Part shown: positions 38,313-45,758 of the stretch, one piece after another
Position numbering within the stretch: position 1 is the stretch's first letter
How the letters are laid out: every line of letters starts with the position of its first letter
From: Rhodospirillales bacterium
GTDB lineage: Bacteria; Pseudomonadota; Alphaproteobacteria; UBA828
Direction of reading: 5' to 3'
Length of the DNA stretch: 64,000 bases
Assembly (NCBI GenBank): GCA_028818855.1
Contig: JAPPMY010000204.1
Coordinates: 42,182 to 106,181, forward strand
The notes under the pieces: model-generated
What the model was told of the DNA's origin: nothing
What the model saw: the letters and a program-made list of their open reading frames with translations, nothing else
Database searches by the model: none
Made by a program: the position numbers and the translations under genes

Positions 38313-39371
38313 TCAAGCCGCCTGCGATCCCGCCGGCGCGCTGCCGCCCAGGCGGTTGAAGACGGCGAGCGACTCCTCGATCGGCGCCCGCTCCAGCCCG
38401 CGCACGATGAAGACGATGCGGGACTGCCGGCTCTCGTCCGGCCAGCAGTCGAGGTGCACCGGGGGATGGACGATGTGCTGCACGCCGTTGATAACGACCG
38501 GCGTGTCGGCGCCCGCCACGTTCAGCAGGCCCTTGACGCGCAGAATGCGCTCGCCGTGAGTGTGCAGCAGCATGGTGAGCCAGATGCCGAACGCGGTCCA
38601 TTCCACTGGCTCGTCATGGATCAGGCAGAACGAATGGATGCTGGCGTCGTGCCGGTTGACGTCGTGGCGCCTTGCCGTGTGCGCGTGGGATGCGGCCGCC
38701 TCCGCCTCGATCCAGCGCAGCACCTCCGCGCCCCTGGCGGCGGGGTCGTAGACGTCGGCGCGCAGCACCCGCTCCGCGTCCAAGTCGCCCAGCACGCCGA
38801 CCAGACGCTCGGCCGACGGGTTGATCCGTTCGAGCCTGCGCTCGAGCCGCTCCACGCGCTCGCTTTCCGCGAGATCGGTCTTGGTCAGCACGATGCGGTC
38901 GGCCACCGCGGCCTGCCTCAGCGATTCCGCCTGACGCTCGAGCTGATCGAGCCCGTTCACGGCGTCCACCGTGGTGACGATGGTGCCCAGCCGGTAGTGG
39001 TGGCGGAGCGACACGTCGTTCATCAGCGTTGCCAGGATCGGCGCGGGGTCGGCGAGGCCGGTGGTCTCGACGATCATGCGCCGATAGGCCGGCACCAGGC
39101 CGCGCGCCCGTTTGTCGTGGACCTCCAGGATCGCCTGCTTCAGGTCGTCGCGGATCGTGCAGCAGAGGCAGCCGCTCGAGAGCAGCACCGTGCTCTCGTC
39201 CACCGCCTCCACCAGTTGATGGTCGATCCCCACCTCGCCGAACTCGTTGATGAGCACCGCCGCGTCGCCGAGCGCGGGGTGCTTCAGCAGCCGGTTGAGC
39301 AGCGTCGTCTTGCCGCTGCCGAGGAAGCCCGTCAGCACGATGATCGGCGTAAGCTCGGCATAGGCGCTCAT
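38313..39371 (-). CDS. COG0523 (CobW/G3E) GTP-dependent metallochaperone-like protein
   Basis: This 352-residue protein is a G3E GTPase. It has Walker A GFLGSGKTT (15-23), the metal-binding GCLCC signature (67-71), the ETTGLADP motif (102-109), TKTD (163-166) and a C-terminal CobW_C domain (about 245 onward). A histidine-rich stretch (His 229-246, with AHT, RHD and IHS) could bind zinc or another metal. Family members deliver metals to enzymes. It lies 42 bases downstream of the FdhD-like gene, so its client may be a protein of this operon. The precise metal is unknown. Confidence 0.9.
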   Translation of the reverse strand: MSAYAELTPIIVLTGFLGSGKTTLLNRLLKHPALGDAAVLINEFGEVGIDHQLVEAVDESTVLLSSGCLCCTIRDDLKQAILEVHDKRARGLVPAYRRMIVETTGLADPAPILATLMNDVSLRHHYRLGTIVTTVDAVNGLDQLERQAESLRQAAVADRIVLTKTDLAESERVERLERRLERINPSAERLVGVLGDLDAERVLRADVYDPAARGAEVLRWIEAEAAASHAHTARRHDVNRHDASIHSFCLIHDEPVEWTAFGIWLTMLLHTHGERILRVKGLLNVAGADTPVVINGVQHIVHPPVHLDCWPDESRQSRIVFIVRGLERAPIEESLAVFNRLGGSAPAGSQAA

Positions 39372-39413
39372 CGCGGATGCTCCGCCAGGGCACCCCCGCA
39401 GGCCTGCGGGCGG

Positions 39414-40307
39414 TCAGGCCGCATCCTCGGCCGCGACGCTGCCCTTGCGCCGGTGGCGCTTGCCCTCCTCGGCGACCGCCGACGCATCGGCGTCGTAAAC
39501 GAGGCGGTCGGCGCCGGCCAGCGCGATGAAGCGCTTGCCGCGGGCGCGGCCGATCAGCGTGAGCCCGGCCTCTCGAGCAAGCTCCACGCCCCAGGCGGTG
39601 AAGCCCGAACGCGAGATCAGGATCGGAATGCCCATCGTCACCGTCTTGATCACCATCTCGCTGGTGAGCCGCCCGGTGGTGTACATGATCTTGTCCGTCG
39701 CCCCGATGCCGTTCCGGAACATGTAGCCCGCGATCTTGTCGATGGCGTTGTGGCGGCCGACGTCCTCCATGTAGACCAGCGGCCGCGCTTCCTCGCAGAG
39801 CACGCAGCCGTGGATGGCGCCGGCCGCGAGGTAGAGGCTGGGCTGGGTGTTGATCGCCCGGCTCAGTGCGTAGAGCCACGAGGTCCTGAGGCGCGCCTCC
39901 GGGTCCAGCACGGTCGCCTCGAAGCGCTCCATGAGGTCGCCGAACACGGTGCCCTGGGCGCAGCCCGAGGTGAGCGTCTTCCTGCGGAGCGTCGCCTCGT
40001 AGTCGGTCGCGCGCCGGGTGCGGACCACCACCGTCTCAATGTCCTCGTCGTAGTCGATGCCTGTCACCTCGTCGTCGTGGCGCAGCATGTTCTGGTTGAG
40101 CAGGTAGCCGAGCGCCAGGTACGCCGGGTAGTCGCGGATCGTCATGACCGTGACGATCTCCTGCGAGTTGAGGAAGAGCGTGAGCGGGCGCTCCTCGACG
40201 ACACGCGCCTCGATCGCAGCACCCTCCTGGTCCACGCCCTCCAGCAGGCGCGTGAGCCGCCCGTCGTCGGGGTCGGGCTTGACCATGAACTGCCGCTCGT
40301 CGCTCAT
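39414..40307 (-). CDS. fdhD: Variant FdhD-family sulfurtransferase
   Basis: FdhD normally transfers sulfur from IscS to the molybdenum cofactor of formate dehydrogenase. This 297-residue protein has the family core (ERPLTLFLNSQEI, YLALGYLLNQ, EDVGRHNAIDKI at about 181-192, TTGRLTSEMV, SRSGFTAWGVELA). The usual two-cysteine CGxC loop is replaced by SGCAQG with a single Cys (116), and a C-x-x-C pair (168, 171) lies just before EDVGRHN, where ordinary FdhD has no cysteines. No formate dehydrogenase is in the window. It heads the COG0523 / VOC / split-barrel operon. The start at 40307 is preferred over 40334. Confidence 0.88.
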   Translation of the reverse strand: MSDERQFMVKPDPDDGRLTRLLEGVDQEGAAIEARVVEERPLTLFLNSQEIVTVMTIRDYPAYLALGYLLNQNMLRHDDEVTGIDYDEDIETVVVRTRRATDYEATLRRKTLTSGCAQGTVFGDLMERFEATVLDPEARLRTSWLYALSRAINTQPSLYLAAGAIHGCVLCEEARPLVYMEDVGRHNAIDKIAGYMFRNGIGATDKIMYTTGRLTSEMVIKTVTMGIPILISRSGFTAWGVELAREAGLTLIGRARGKRFIALAGADRLVYDADASAVAEEGKRHRRKGSVAAEDAA

Positions 40308-40417
40308 GGCACGCAGGGTGCCACGCTCTCGCACCGCGTTCCAGAACCCTGCGTTCGGCTCCCGTTCCCTGCGGCGCTCTGCGATACTAGTGGGGGAAGC
40401 GCTGGAGTCGCCCGCTC

Positions 40418-41845
40418 ATGACCCGCAAGACATCCTCGCCCGCGCCCCCGGCGCCGGACAGCAACGCCCCCAATCTCATGTGGGGCGGCCGCTTCGACGC
40501 CTCGCCCGACGCGGTGATGGAGGCGATCAACGCGTCGGTCGACTTCGACCGCAGGCTCTACGCTGAGGACATCGCGGGCTCCATCGCGCATGTCACCATG
40601 CTGGCGAAGCGGGGGATCGTCACGCAGGAGGACGCGGACGCGATCACCCAGGGTTTGCACCGGGTGCGGGAGGAGATCGAGGCCGGCGCCTTCCCCTTCG
40701 ACCGCGCGCTCGAGGACATCCACATGAACGTCGAGGCCCGGCTCGCAGCGCTCATCGGCCCGGCCGCCGGCCGCCTCCACACCGCGCGCTCGCGCAACGA
40801 CCAGGTCGCGACCGACCTCCGGCTCTGGCTGCGCGCGCGTCTGGACGAGGCGGACGGGGCCTGCCGCGCCCTTCAGGTCGCGCTCATCGACCGGGCCGAG
40901 GAGCACGCGGCCACCGTCATGCCGGGCTTCACCCACCTGCAGGTGGCGCAGCCGGTCTCCTTCGGCCATCACCTCCTGGCCTACGTCGAGATGGTCGGGC
41001 GCGACCGCGGGCGGCTCGCCGACTGCCGCAGGCGCCTCAACGAATCGCCGCTCGGTGCCGCGGCGCTCGCCGGGACCTCCTTTCCCATAGACCGGGCCAT
41101 GACCGCCGAGTTGCTGGGCTTCGACCGGCCTTCGGCCAACTCCATCGACGCCGTTTCCGACCGCGATTTCGTGGTCGAGGCGCTCGCCGCTGCGGCGCTC
41201 ATCGTCATGCACCTCTCGCGGCTTGCGGAGGAGCTGGTGCTCTGGTCGAGCGCGCAGTTCGGCTTCATCGCGCTCTCGGACCGCTTCTCCACCGGCAGCT
41301 CCATCATGCCGCAGAAGCGCAATCCCGACGCCGCCGAGCTGGTGCGGGGCAAGACCGGCCGCGTGGTGGGCGCGCTCATCGCCCTGCTCACCATGATGAA
41401 AGGCCTGGCGCTCACCTATTCGAAGGACATGCAGGAGGACAAGGAGCCCCTCTTCGACGCCTTCGATTCGCTTGCGCTCTGTCTCGCCGCCGCCACCGGC
41501 ATGATCCGCGACATGACCGTGAACGCGGGCGCGATGGCGCAGGCCGCCGGCACGGGCCACGCGACCGCCACCGACCTCGCCGACTGGCTGGTGCAGGAGG
41601 CGGGCGTGCCCTTCCGCGAGGCCCACGCGATCACCGGGCGGGTGGTCAAGCTCGCCGACGACAAGGGCTGCGATCTCAAGGACCTGGCGCTCGCCGACCT
41701 GCAGGCCATCGAGCCGCGGGTCAGCGCGGACGTGGTGGCGCTGCTCGACCCCGCCCAGGCCATCGCCCGCCGCACCAGCGAGGGTGGCACCGCGCCCGGC
41801 GAAGTCGCAAAACAGCTTGCCCGCGCGCGGCAGCGATTTCTATAA
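40418..41845 (+). CDS. argH: Argininosuccinate lyase
   Basis: ArgH cleaves argininosuccinate to arginine and fumarate, the last step of arginine synthesis. The 475-residue enzyme has [13 protein letters not shown] near the start, [15 protein letters not shown], the [17 protein letters not shown] region with the catalytic histidine nearby, [10 protein letters not shown], and the fumarase/aspartase signature [15 protein letters not shown] (about 291-305). It is the first gene of argH-lptM-lysA. Confidence 0.97.
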   Translation: MTRKTSSPAPPAPDSNAPNLMWGGRFDASPDAVMEAINASVDFDRRLYAEDIAGSIAHVTMLAKRGIVTQEDADAITQGLHRVREEIEAGAFPFDRALEDIHMNVEARLAALIGPAAGRLHTARSRNDQVATDLRLWLRARLDEADGACRALQVALIDRAEEHAATVMPGFTHLQVAQPVSFGHHLLAYVEMVGRDRGRLADCRRRLNESPLGAAALAGTSFPIDRAMTAELLGFDRPSANSIDAVSDRDFVVEALAAAALIVMHLSRLAEELVLWSSAQFGFIALSDRFSTGSSIMPQKRNPDAAELVRGKTGRVVGALIALLTMMKGLALTYSKDMQEDKEPLFDAFDSLALCLAAATGMIRDMTVNAGAMAQAAGTGHATATDLADWLVQEAGVPFREAHAITGRVVKLADDKGCDLKDLALADLQAIEPRVSADVVALLDPAQAIARRTSEGGTAPGEVAKQLARARQRFL

Positions 41846-41924
41846 GAGTTTCTTATCTGTAAGCGCCTTTGGTAGAGGCGTAGTTCTTGCCGGAGCGGTA
41901 GGACCGCTCAAGGGACCGGATCAC

Positions 41925-42065
41925 ATGATACGCAAGCTCAGCCTCCTGATGACGATCGTCGCCGCCATCGGCCTGATCGTGGCCTTGTCGAGCTGCGGCA
42001 GGAAGGCGCCGCTCGAGCCGCCGCCCGACGAGGCGCGGGCCGCCTCCGTGCCCTACCAGGCCTGA
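41925..42065 (+). CDS. lptM: LptM-type small outer-membrane lipoprotein
   Basis: A 46-residue lipoprotein with a hydrophobic signal segment (about 6-21) and lipobox LSSC, followed by GRKAPLEPPPDE. The C-G-x-K-x-P-L-x-x-P pattern right after the lipid-modified cysteine is the mark of LptM (YifL), which helps the LPS translocon LptDE assemble its disulfides. It lies between argH and lysA, the usual place in many proteobacteria. The reading frame extends upstream into argH without similarity, and the ATG at 41925 is the only sensible start. Confidence 0.88.
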   Translation: MIRKLSLLMTIVAAIGLIVALSSCGRKAPLEPPPDEARAASVPYQA

Positions 42066-42078
42066 CGAGGCGCCGGCC

Positions 42079-43347
42079 GTGGACGCCTTCCAGTATCGGG
42101 AGCAGGACGGACTCCGCGTTCTGCACGCCGAAGGGGTCTCGCTTACGGCCGTCGCGGCGGAGTTCGGCACGCCCACATACTGCTACGCCAACGCGGCCCT
42201 GGTTGCCCGCTACCAGGCGCTCGCCCAGGCCGCACCGAATGCCCTCGTCTGCTACGCGGTCAAGGCCAACGACACCCTCGCCGTGATCCGCACCTTCGCC
42301 CGCCTCGGCGCCGGCGCCGACATCATCTCGGGCGGCGAGCTGCGTGGCGCGCTCCGCGCCGGCATGGCGCCGGATCGCCTGGTGTTCGCGGGGCCCGGCA
42401 AGACGCGGGAGGAGATGGACCTGGCGCTCGCCAGCGGGGTCGGGCAGTTCAACGTCGAATCGCCTGCCGAGCTTGAGGCCCTCGCCGCAGCCGCCCAGGC
42501 GCGGCGCACGCGCGCGCCAGTGGCACTCCGCGTCAATCCGGATGTCGATGCCGAGACCCACGACAAGATCGCCACCGGCCGGCGTGGCGACAAGTTCGGG
42601 ATCGACGACGCGGACATTCCGGCGCTCTACGCAAGGGCCGCCGCGCTGGATGGGATCGAGCCGGTCGGCCTCGCCGTCCATATCGGCTCGCAACTCTCGC
42701 GGCTCGCGCCCTTCGAGGCCGCCTTCGATCGGCTCGTCGCCCTAGTGGAGAGCTTGCGCGAGGCCGGTCATCCGGTGACGCGGCTCAACCTCGGGGGTGG
42801 GCTCGGCGTGCGCTACCGGGACGAGACGCCGCCCGACGTCGGCGCCTACGGCGCACTGGTCGAGCGCGTCCGCCAGCGGCTCGGCGTGGCCGTGGCGATC
42901 GAGCCCGGCCGCTGGCTGGTGGCGCCGGCGGGCGTGCTGCTCACCCGCGTGATCGCGGTCAAGCAGGCCGGCGAGCGCCGCTGGGCCATCGTGGACGCCG
43001 CCATGAACGACCTGATGCGGCCTGCGCTCTACGATGCCTGGCATGCCATCGAGCCGGTGGCGGAGCGTGCGCCGGGCGCCGCCACGGTGGAGACCGACGT
43101 CGCGGGACCGGTCTGCGAAAGCGGGGACGTGCTGGGGCGGGGGCGGCAGCTGCCGCCGCTCGGCCCCGGCGACCTGCTGGCGGTGCGCGACGTGGGCGCC
43201 TACGGCTCCGTCATGGCGTCGACCTACAACGGGCGCCCGCTGCCTGCCGAGGTCATGGTGCGGGGCGACGCGCTCTCCTCGATCCGGCCGCGCCAGGATC
43301 ACGAGGCCCTGCTGGCTCGCGACCTGGTCCCCTCCTGGCTCGCTTGA
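42079..43347 (+). CDS. lysA: Diaminopimelate decarboxylase
   Basis: LysA decarboxylates meso-diaminopimelate to L-lysine with PLP. The 422-residue enzyme has the PLP lysine in VCYAVKAND (about residue 59), AGADIISGGEL, VALRVNPDVDA, VGLAVHIGSQL, the glycine-rich LNLGGGLGVRY, EPGRWLVAPAG, the AIVDAAMNDLMRPALY stretch and CESGDVLGRG. The start is GTG at 42079, 13 bases after lptM. It converges on the zinc-ribbon gene. Confidence 0.96.
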   Translation: MDAFQYREQDGLRVLHAEGVSLTAVAAEFGTPTYCYANAALVARYQALAQAAPNALVCYAVKANDTLAVIRTFARLGAGADIISGGELRGALRAGMAPDRLVFAGPGKTREEMDLALASGVGQFNVESPAELEALAAAAQARRTRAPVALRVNPDVDAETHDKIATGRRGDKFGIDDADIPALYARAAALDGIEPVGLAVHIGSQLSRLAPFEAAFDRLVALVESLREAGHPVTRLNLGGGLGVRYRDETPPDVGAYGALVERVRQRLGVAVAIEPGRWLVAPAGVLLTRVIAVKQAGERRWAIVDAAMNDLMRPALYDAWHAIEPVAERAPGAATVETDVAGPVCESGDVLGRGRQLPPLGPGDLLAVRDVGAYGSVMASTYNGRPLPAEVMVRGDALSSIRPRQDHEALLARDLVPSWLA

Positions 43348-43373
43348 GAGCGGAACGACCGCGGCGTGCCGCG

Positions 43374-44030
43374 CTACCCTTGACCCTCGGCGACGAAGCC
43401 GACCGTGACCCGCGCGGCGCCTTCCGGCGGCTCCGCGAGCCAGCTCTCGAAGGTCGTCGACTGGCCGGCTCCGAGAGCGGTCGAGACCGTTGCCACGCGC
43501 CAGCGATGCAACTCCGCGCCGGTCTCGTCGGCAAGCACCGCCTGCAGCGGCGGCACCGTGCGGCTGTGCTCGATCGTGTTCTCGATGATCCCGCGAACCA
43601 GCAGGACCGCTCCGTTGCCCCCTTGCACGCGCTCCGACTCGATCTCCGCGATGCGGAGGCCATCGGCGTGCGCCACCGTTATCGTGAGCCCGGCAGAGTC
43701 GTAGGCCCGCACGGTGTCCGGCCAGGCGGCGACGATGGTGTTGCGGCCGATTGCGAGCCCGGTCAGCACGACCGCGACGACGAAGCCGGCGACGAGCCAG
43801 CCGAACCAGAGGGCGCCGCCGCGCTCCAGCGAGGGCGCGGTCGTAGGCGCCGGCGACGTCGAGGGCGCCGGCGGCGGCCCGTTCGGCTCGAGGCGCGGGG
43901 CCGCATGCCGCTGCGGCAGCTCGAGCCAGACATGACCGCAGTTCGTGCACCGCACGCGCCGGCCCGAGTCGCCGAGGGCGGCCGGATCGATCCTGAAGCG
44001 CGTCGAGCAGGCAAAGCAGCGTATGATCAT
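43374..44030 (-). CDS. Zinc-ribbon and DUF3426 membrane protein
   Basis: This 218-residue protein starts with an MJ0042-type zinc ribbon (CFACS near residue 5 and CTNCG near residue 28), then a proline-rich spacer, one membrane helix (about 75-95), and a periplasmic DUF3426-like domain (ITVAHADGLRIAEIES, LVRGIIENTIEHSRTVPPLQAVLAD). Function is unknown. In many alphaproteobacteria this gene lies opposite an ftsE-ftsX-ydcF-plsC block; here ydcF follows directly. It converges with lysA. The start at 44030 is the first ATG at the conserved zinc ribbon. Confidence 0.85.
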   Translation of the reverse strand: MIIRCFACSTRFRIDPAALGDSGRRVRCTNCGHVWLELPQRHAAPRLEPNGPPPAPSTSPAPTTAPSLERGGALWFGWLVAGFVVAVVLTGLAIGRNTIVAAWPDTVRAYDSAGLTITVAHADGLRIAEIESERVQGGNGAVLLVRGIIENTIEHSRTVPPLQAVLADETGAELHRWRVATVSTALGAGQSTTFESWLAEPPEGAARVTVGFVAEGQG

Positions 44031-44190
44031 GGGGGAACGGGCAGGTGCCCTCTCTCCGAAGCAACACCCGTGGCGCGGGCGGCGGGACCAAGTACCCTCT
44101 ATAGACGATCTGTCAACCCTGAATGGTCCGGCGGCGTGCGGGCGTGCGGCCCGCGTATCCGCCAAGCAGTGGCCGACTCGGCGGCCCGGC

Positions 44191-44880
44191 ATGGAGTCTA
44201 GCGCGAGAGAACGGACCCGGCGATGGGCGCTCCGCGTTGCGCGCGCAGTGCTTTCCGCGGTCGCGCTCTTCGCGCTGCTCTGGTCCGGCGGGCTCGCATG
44301 GTTCGCGGAGCAATCGCGCCAGGGCTCCGCGCGGCCCGACCTCGTCACCGAGGCCATCGTCGTGCCGACCGGCGGCTCGGGCAGGCTGGAGGAGGGCCTG
44401 AGCCTGCTGGAGGACGGGCTTGCGCAGATGCTCTTCGTGACCGGGGTGGGCGAAGGGGTGGAACGCGAGGAGCTCCGGGAGCGCCATGATCCCGCGCTCT
44501 GGGCCTGCTGCGTGGAGCTCGGCTACGAGGCCGAGGATACCGAGGCGAACGCGCGGGAAACCGCCGCCTGGATGGAGAGCCGCTCCTTCACCAGCCTGCG
44601 GCTGGTCACCAGCGGCTATCACATGCTGCGCGCCATGATGGAGTTCCGAAGCGCCATGCCAAATGCTACTCTCGTGGCGCATCCTGTGTTTCCGGAGCAC
44701 GTCAAGGTCGAGCATTGGTGGCGCTATCGCGGGACCGCGGCCCTGATCGCGAGCGAGTTCACCAAGTATCTGTGGGCACTGGCGCGCCGGGCACTCGGTA
44801 TCGGCCTGCGCCGGCGCACACGCTTGGCAACACGCTGCGCTCGGCGCTCTGCACGGTCGCTTTCTACACCTGGGGGGTGA
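44191..44880 (+). CDS. YdcF-family (DUF218) membrane protein
   Basis: A 229-residue protein with one N-terminal membrane segment (about 16-35) and a DUF218 domain: IVVPTGGSGRLEEGLSLLEDG, LFVTGVGEGVEREEL, EDTEANARETAAWM, and LVTSGYHMLRAMMEFR. The family is tied to envelope work (ElyC/SanA-like) but lacks a settled activity. The last 26 residues (from GIGLRRRT) are arginine-rich and overlap plsC in another frame. The product would be an envelope protein with most of its mass in the periplasm. Confidence 0.87.
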   Translation: MESSARERTRRWALRVARAVLSAVALFALLWSGGLAWFAEQSRQGSARPDLVTEAIVVPTGGSGRLEEGLSLLEDGLAQMLFVTGVGEGVEREELRERHDPALWACCVELGYEAEDTEANARETAAWMESRSFTSLRLVTSGYHMLRAMMEFRSAMPNATLVAHPVFPEHVKVEHWWRYRGTAALIASEFTKYLWALARRALGIGLRRRTRLATRCARRSARSLSTPGG

Positions 44881-45605
44881 TGATCGGCACCGTCATGGTG
44901 CTGATGCTGGTGCTGCCGCGCCACTGGTTCCGCCAGTTCGTTATCACCTGGTCCGCCGGCAACGGGTTCTTGCTCAGGATCATCGCGGGCGTCCATTCCG
45001 AGATTCGCAACCGCGAGCACAGGCCCACGGGGCCCGCGATCGTCGCCTCCAAGCACCAGTCGGAGTGGGAGGCCCACGTCTTCCTGCACGAGCTGGACGA
45101 CCCGGCCTACGTCATCAAGAAGGAGCTCTCCTACGTCCCCGGCTACGGCTGGTTCTCGGCCAAGGTGAACATGATCTTCGTTGACCGCGAGGGCGGCGGA
45201 AAGTCCCTGCGCGGGCTGGTCCGGGGCGCGAAGAAGGCGGTGGCTCGCGGCCGCCCGGTCGTGATCTTCCCCGAAGGCACCCGGGTCCTGCCGGGCGAGA
45301 AGCTGCCCTACCGGCCCGGCGTCGCAGCGCTCTACGGCGCGCTCGACGTGCCGGTGGTGCCGGTCGTCCTCAACTCGGGCATGCACTGGCCCAAGGGCTC
45401 CTTCAGGCGCTACCCCGGCACCATCGTCATGCAGTACCTGCCGCCGATCCCGCCGGGGCTGCCCAGGCGCGAGTTCATGCAGCGCCTCGAATCGACGATG
45501 GAAGAGGCATCGCAAAGGCTCTTCGCCGAGCTTTACGGCGCGTCAGAAGAAGCCGCGCCCGCAGAGGCCGAGGAGGCCCGGCCCGGTCAAGCCGACGCGG
45601 CCTAG
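44772..45605 (+). CDS. plsC: 1-acyl-sn-glycerol-3-phosphate acyltransferase
   Basis: PlsC acylates lysophosphatidic acid to phosphatidic acid at the inner membrane. The product has a hydrophobic N terminus (LRSALCTVAFYTWGVMIGTVMVLMLVLP), SKHQSEWEAHVFL (an HX4E variant of the catalytic HX4D box, frequent in this alphaproteobacterial subfamily), and the substrate motif FPEGTR. The start is uncertain. GTG at 44772 gives 277 residues and keeps the conserved helix but overlaps ydcF by 109 bases; the coupled TGATG start at 44880 would lose part of that helix; TTG at 44715 is also in frame. Confidence 0.85.
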   Translation: MGTGAPGTRYRPAPAHTLGNTLRSALCTVAFYTWGVMIGTVMVLMLVLPRHWFRQFVITWSAGNGFLLRIIAGVHSEIRNREHRPTGPAIVASKHQSEWEAHVFLHELDDPAYVIKKELSYVPGYGWFSAKVNMIFVDREGGGKSLRGLVRGAKKAVARGRPVVIFPEGTRVLPGEKLPYRPGVAALYGALDVPVVPVVLNSGMHWPKGSFRRYPGTIVMQYLPPIPPGLPRREFMQRLESTMEEASQRLFAELYGASEEAAPAEAEEARPGQADAA

Positions 45606-45645
45606 GCCGGCCTCCCAATTCGTCGAGTCACCAATCGTCCGATCG

Positions 45646-45657
45646 CACTATATTGTG
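45646..45657. promoter_or_regulatory. Possible NrdR-like dyad or promoter element upstream of nrdJ
   Basis: CACTATATTGTG is an imperfect dyad in the AT-rich gap before nrdJ. It recalls the NrdR-box pattern (CwATATATwG flanked by ACA/TGT), but is two bases shorter than that consensus, and I see no second copy at the usual spacing. TATATT inside it (45649-45654) could equally be a -10 element. Confidence 0.25.
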
Positions 45658-45758
45658 TGAAGCGAATTTGGCTGGTAGAGTGTGCGGATAGGAAACAAAG
45701 TGCGAACATTCGTGCGGATCGAGCCGCCGGATGAGCCCGCGGTGACGGCGCTCCTGTC

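Noticed and set aside
45606..45758. Cobalamin riboswitch upstream of nrdJ
   Set aside because: No B12-box sequence and only about 150 bases of space; an NrdR-like dyad is kept at low confidence only.
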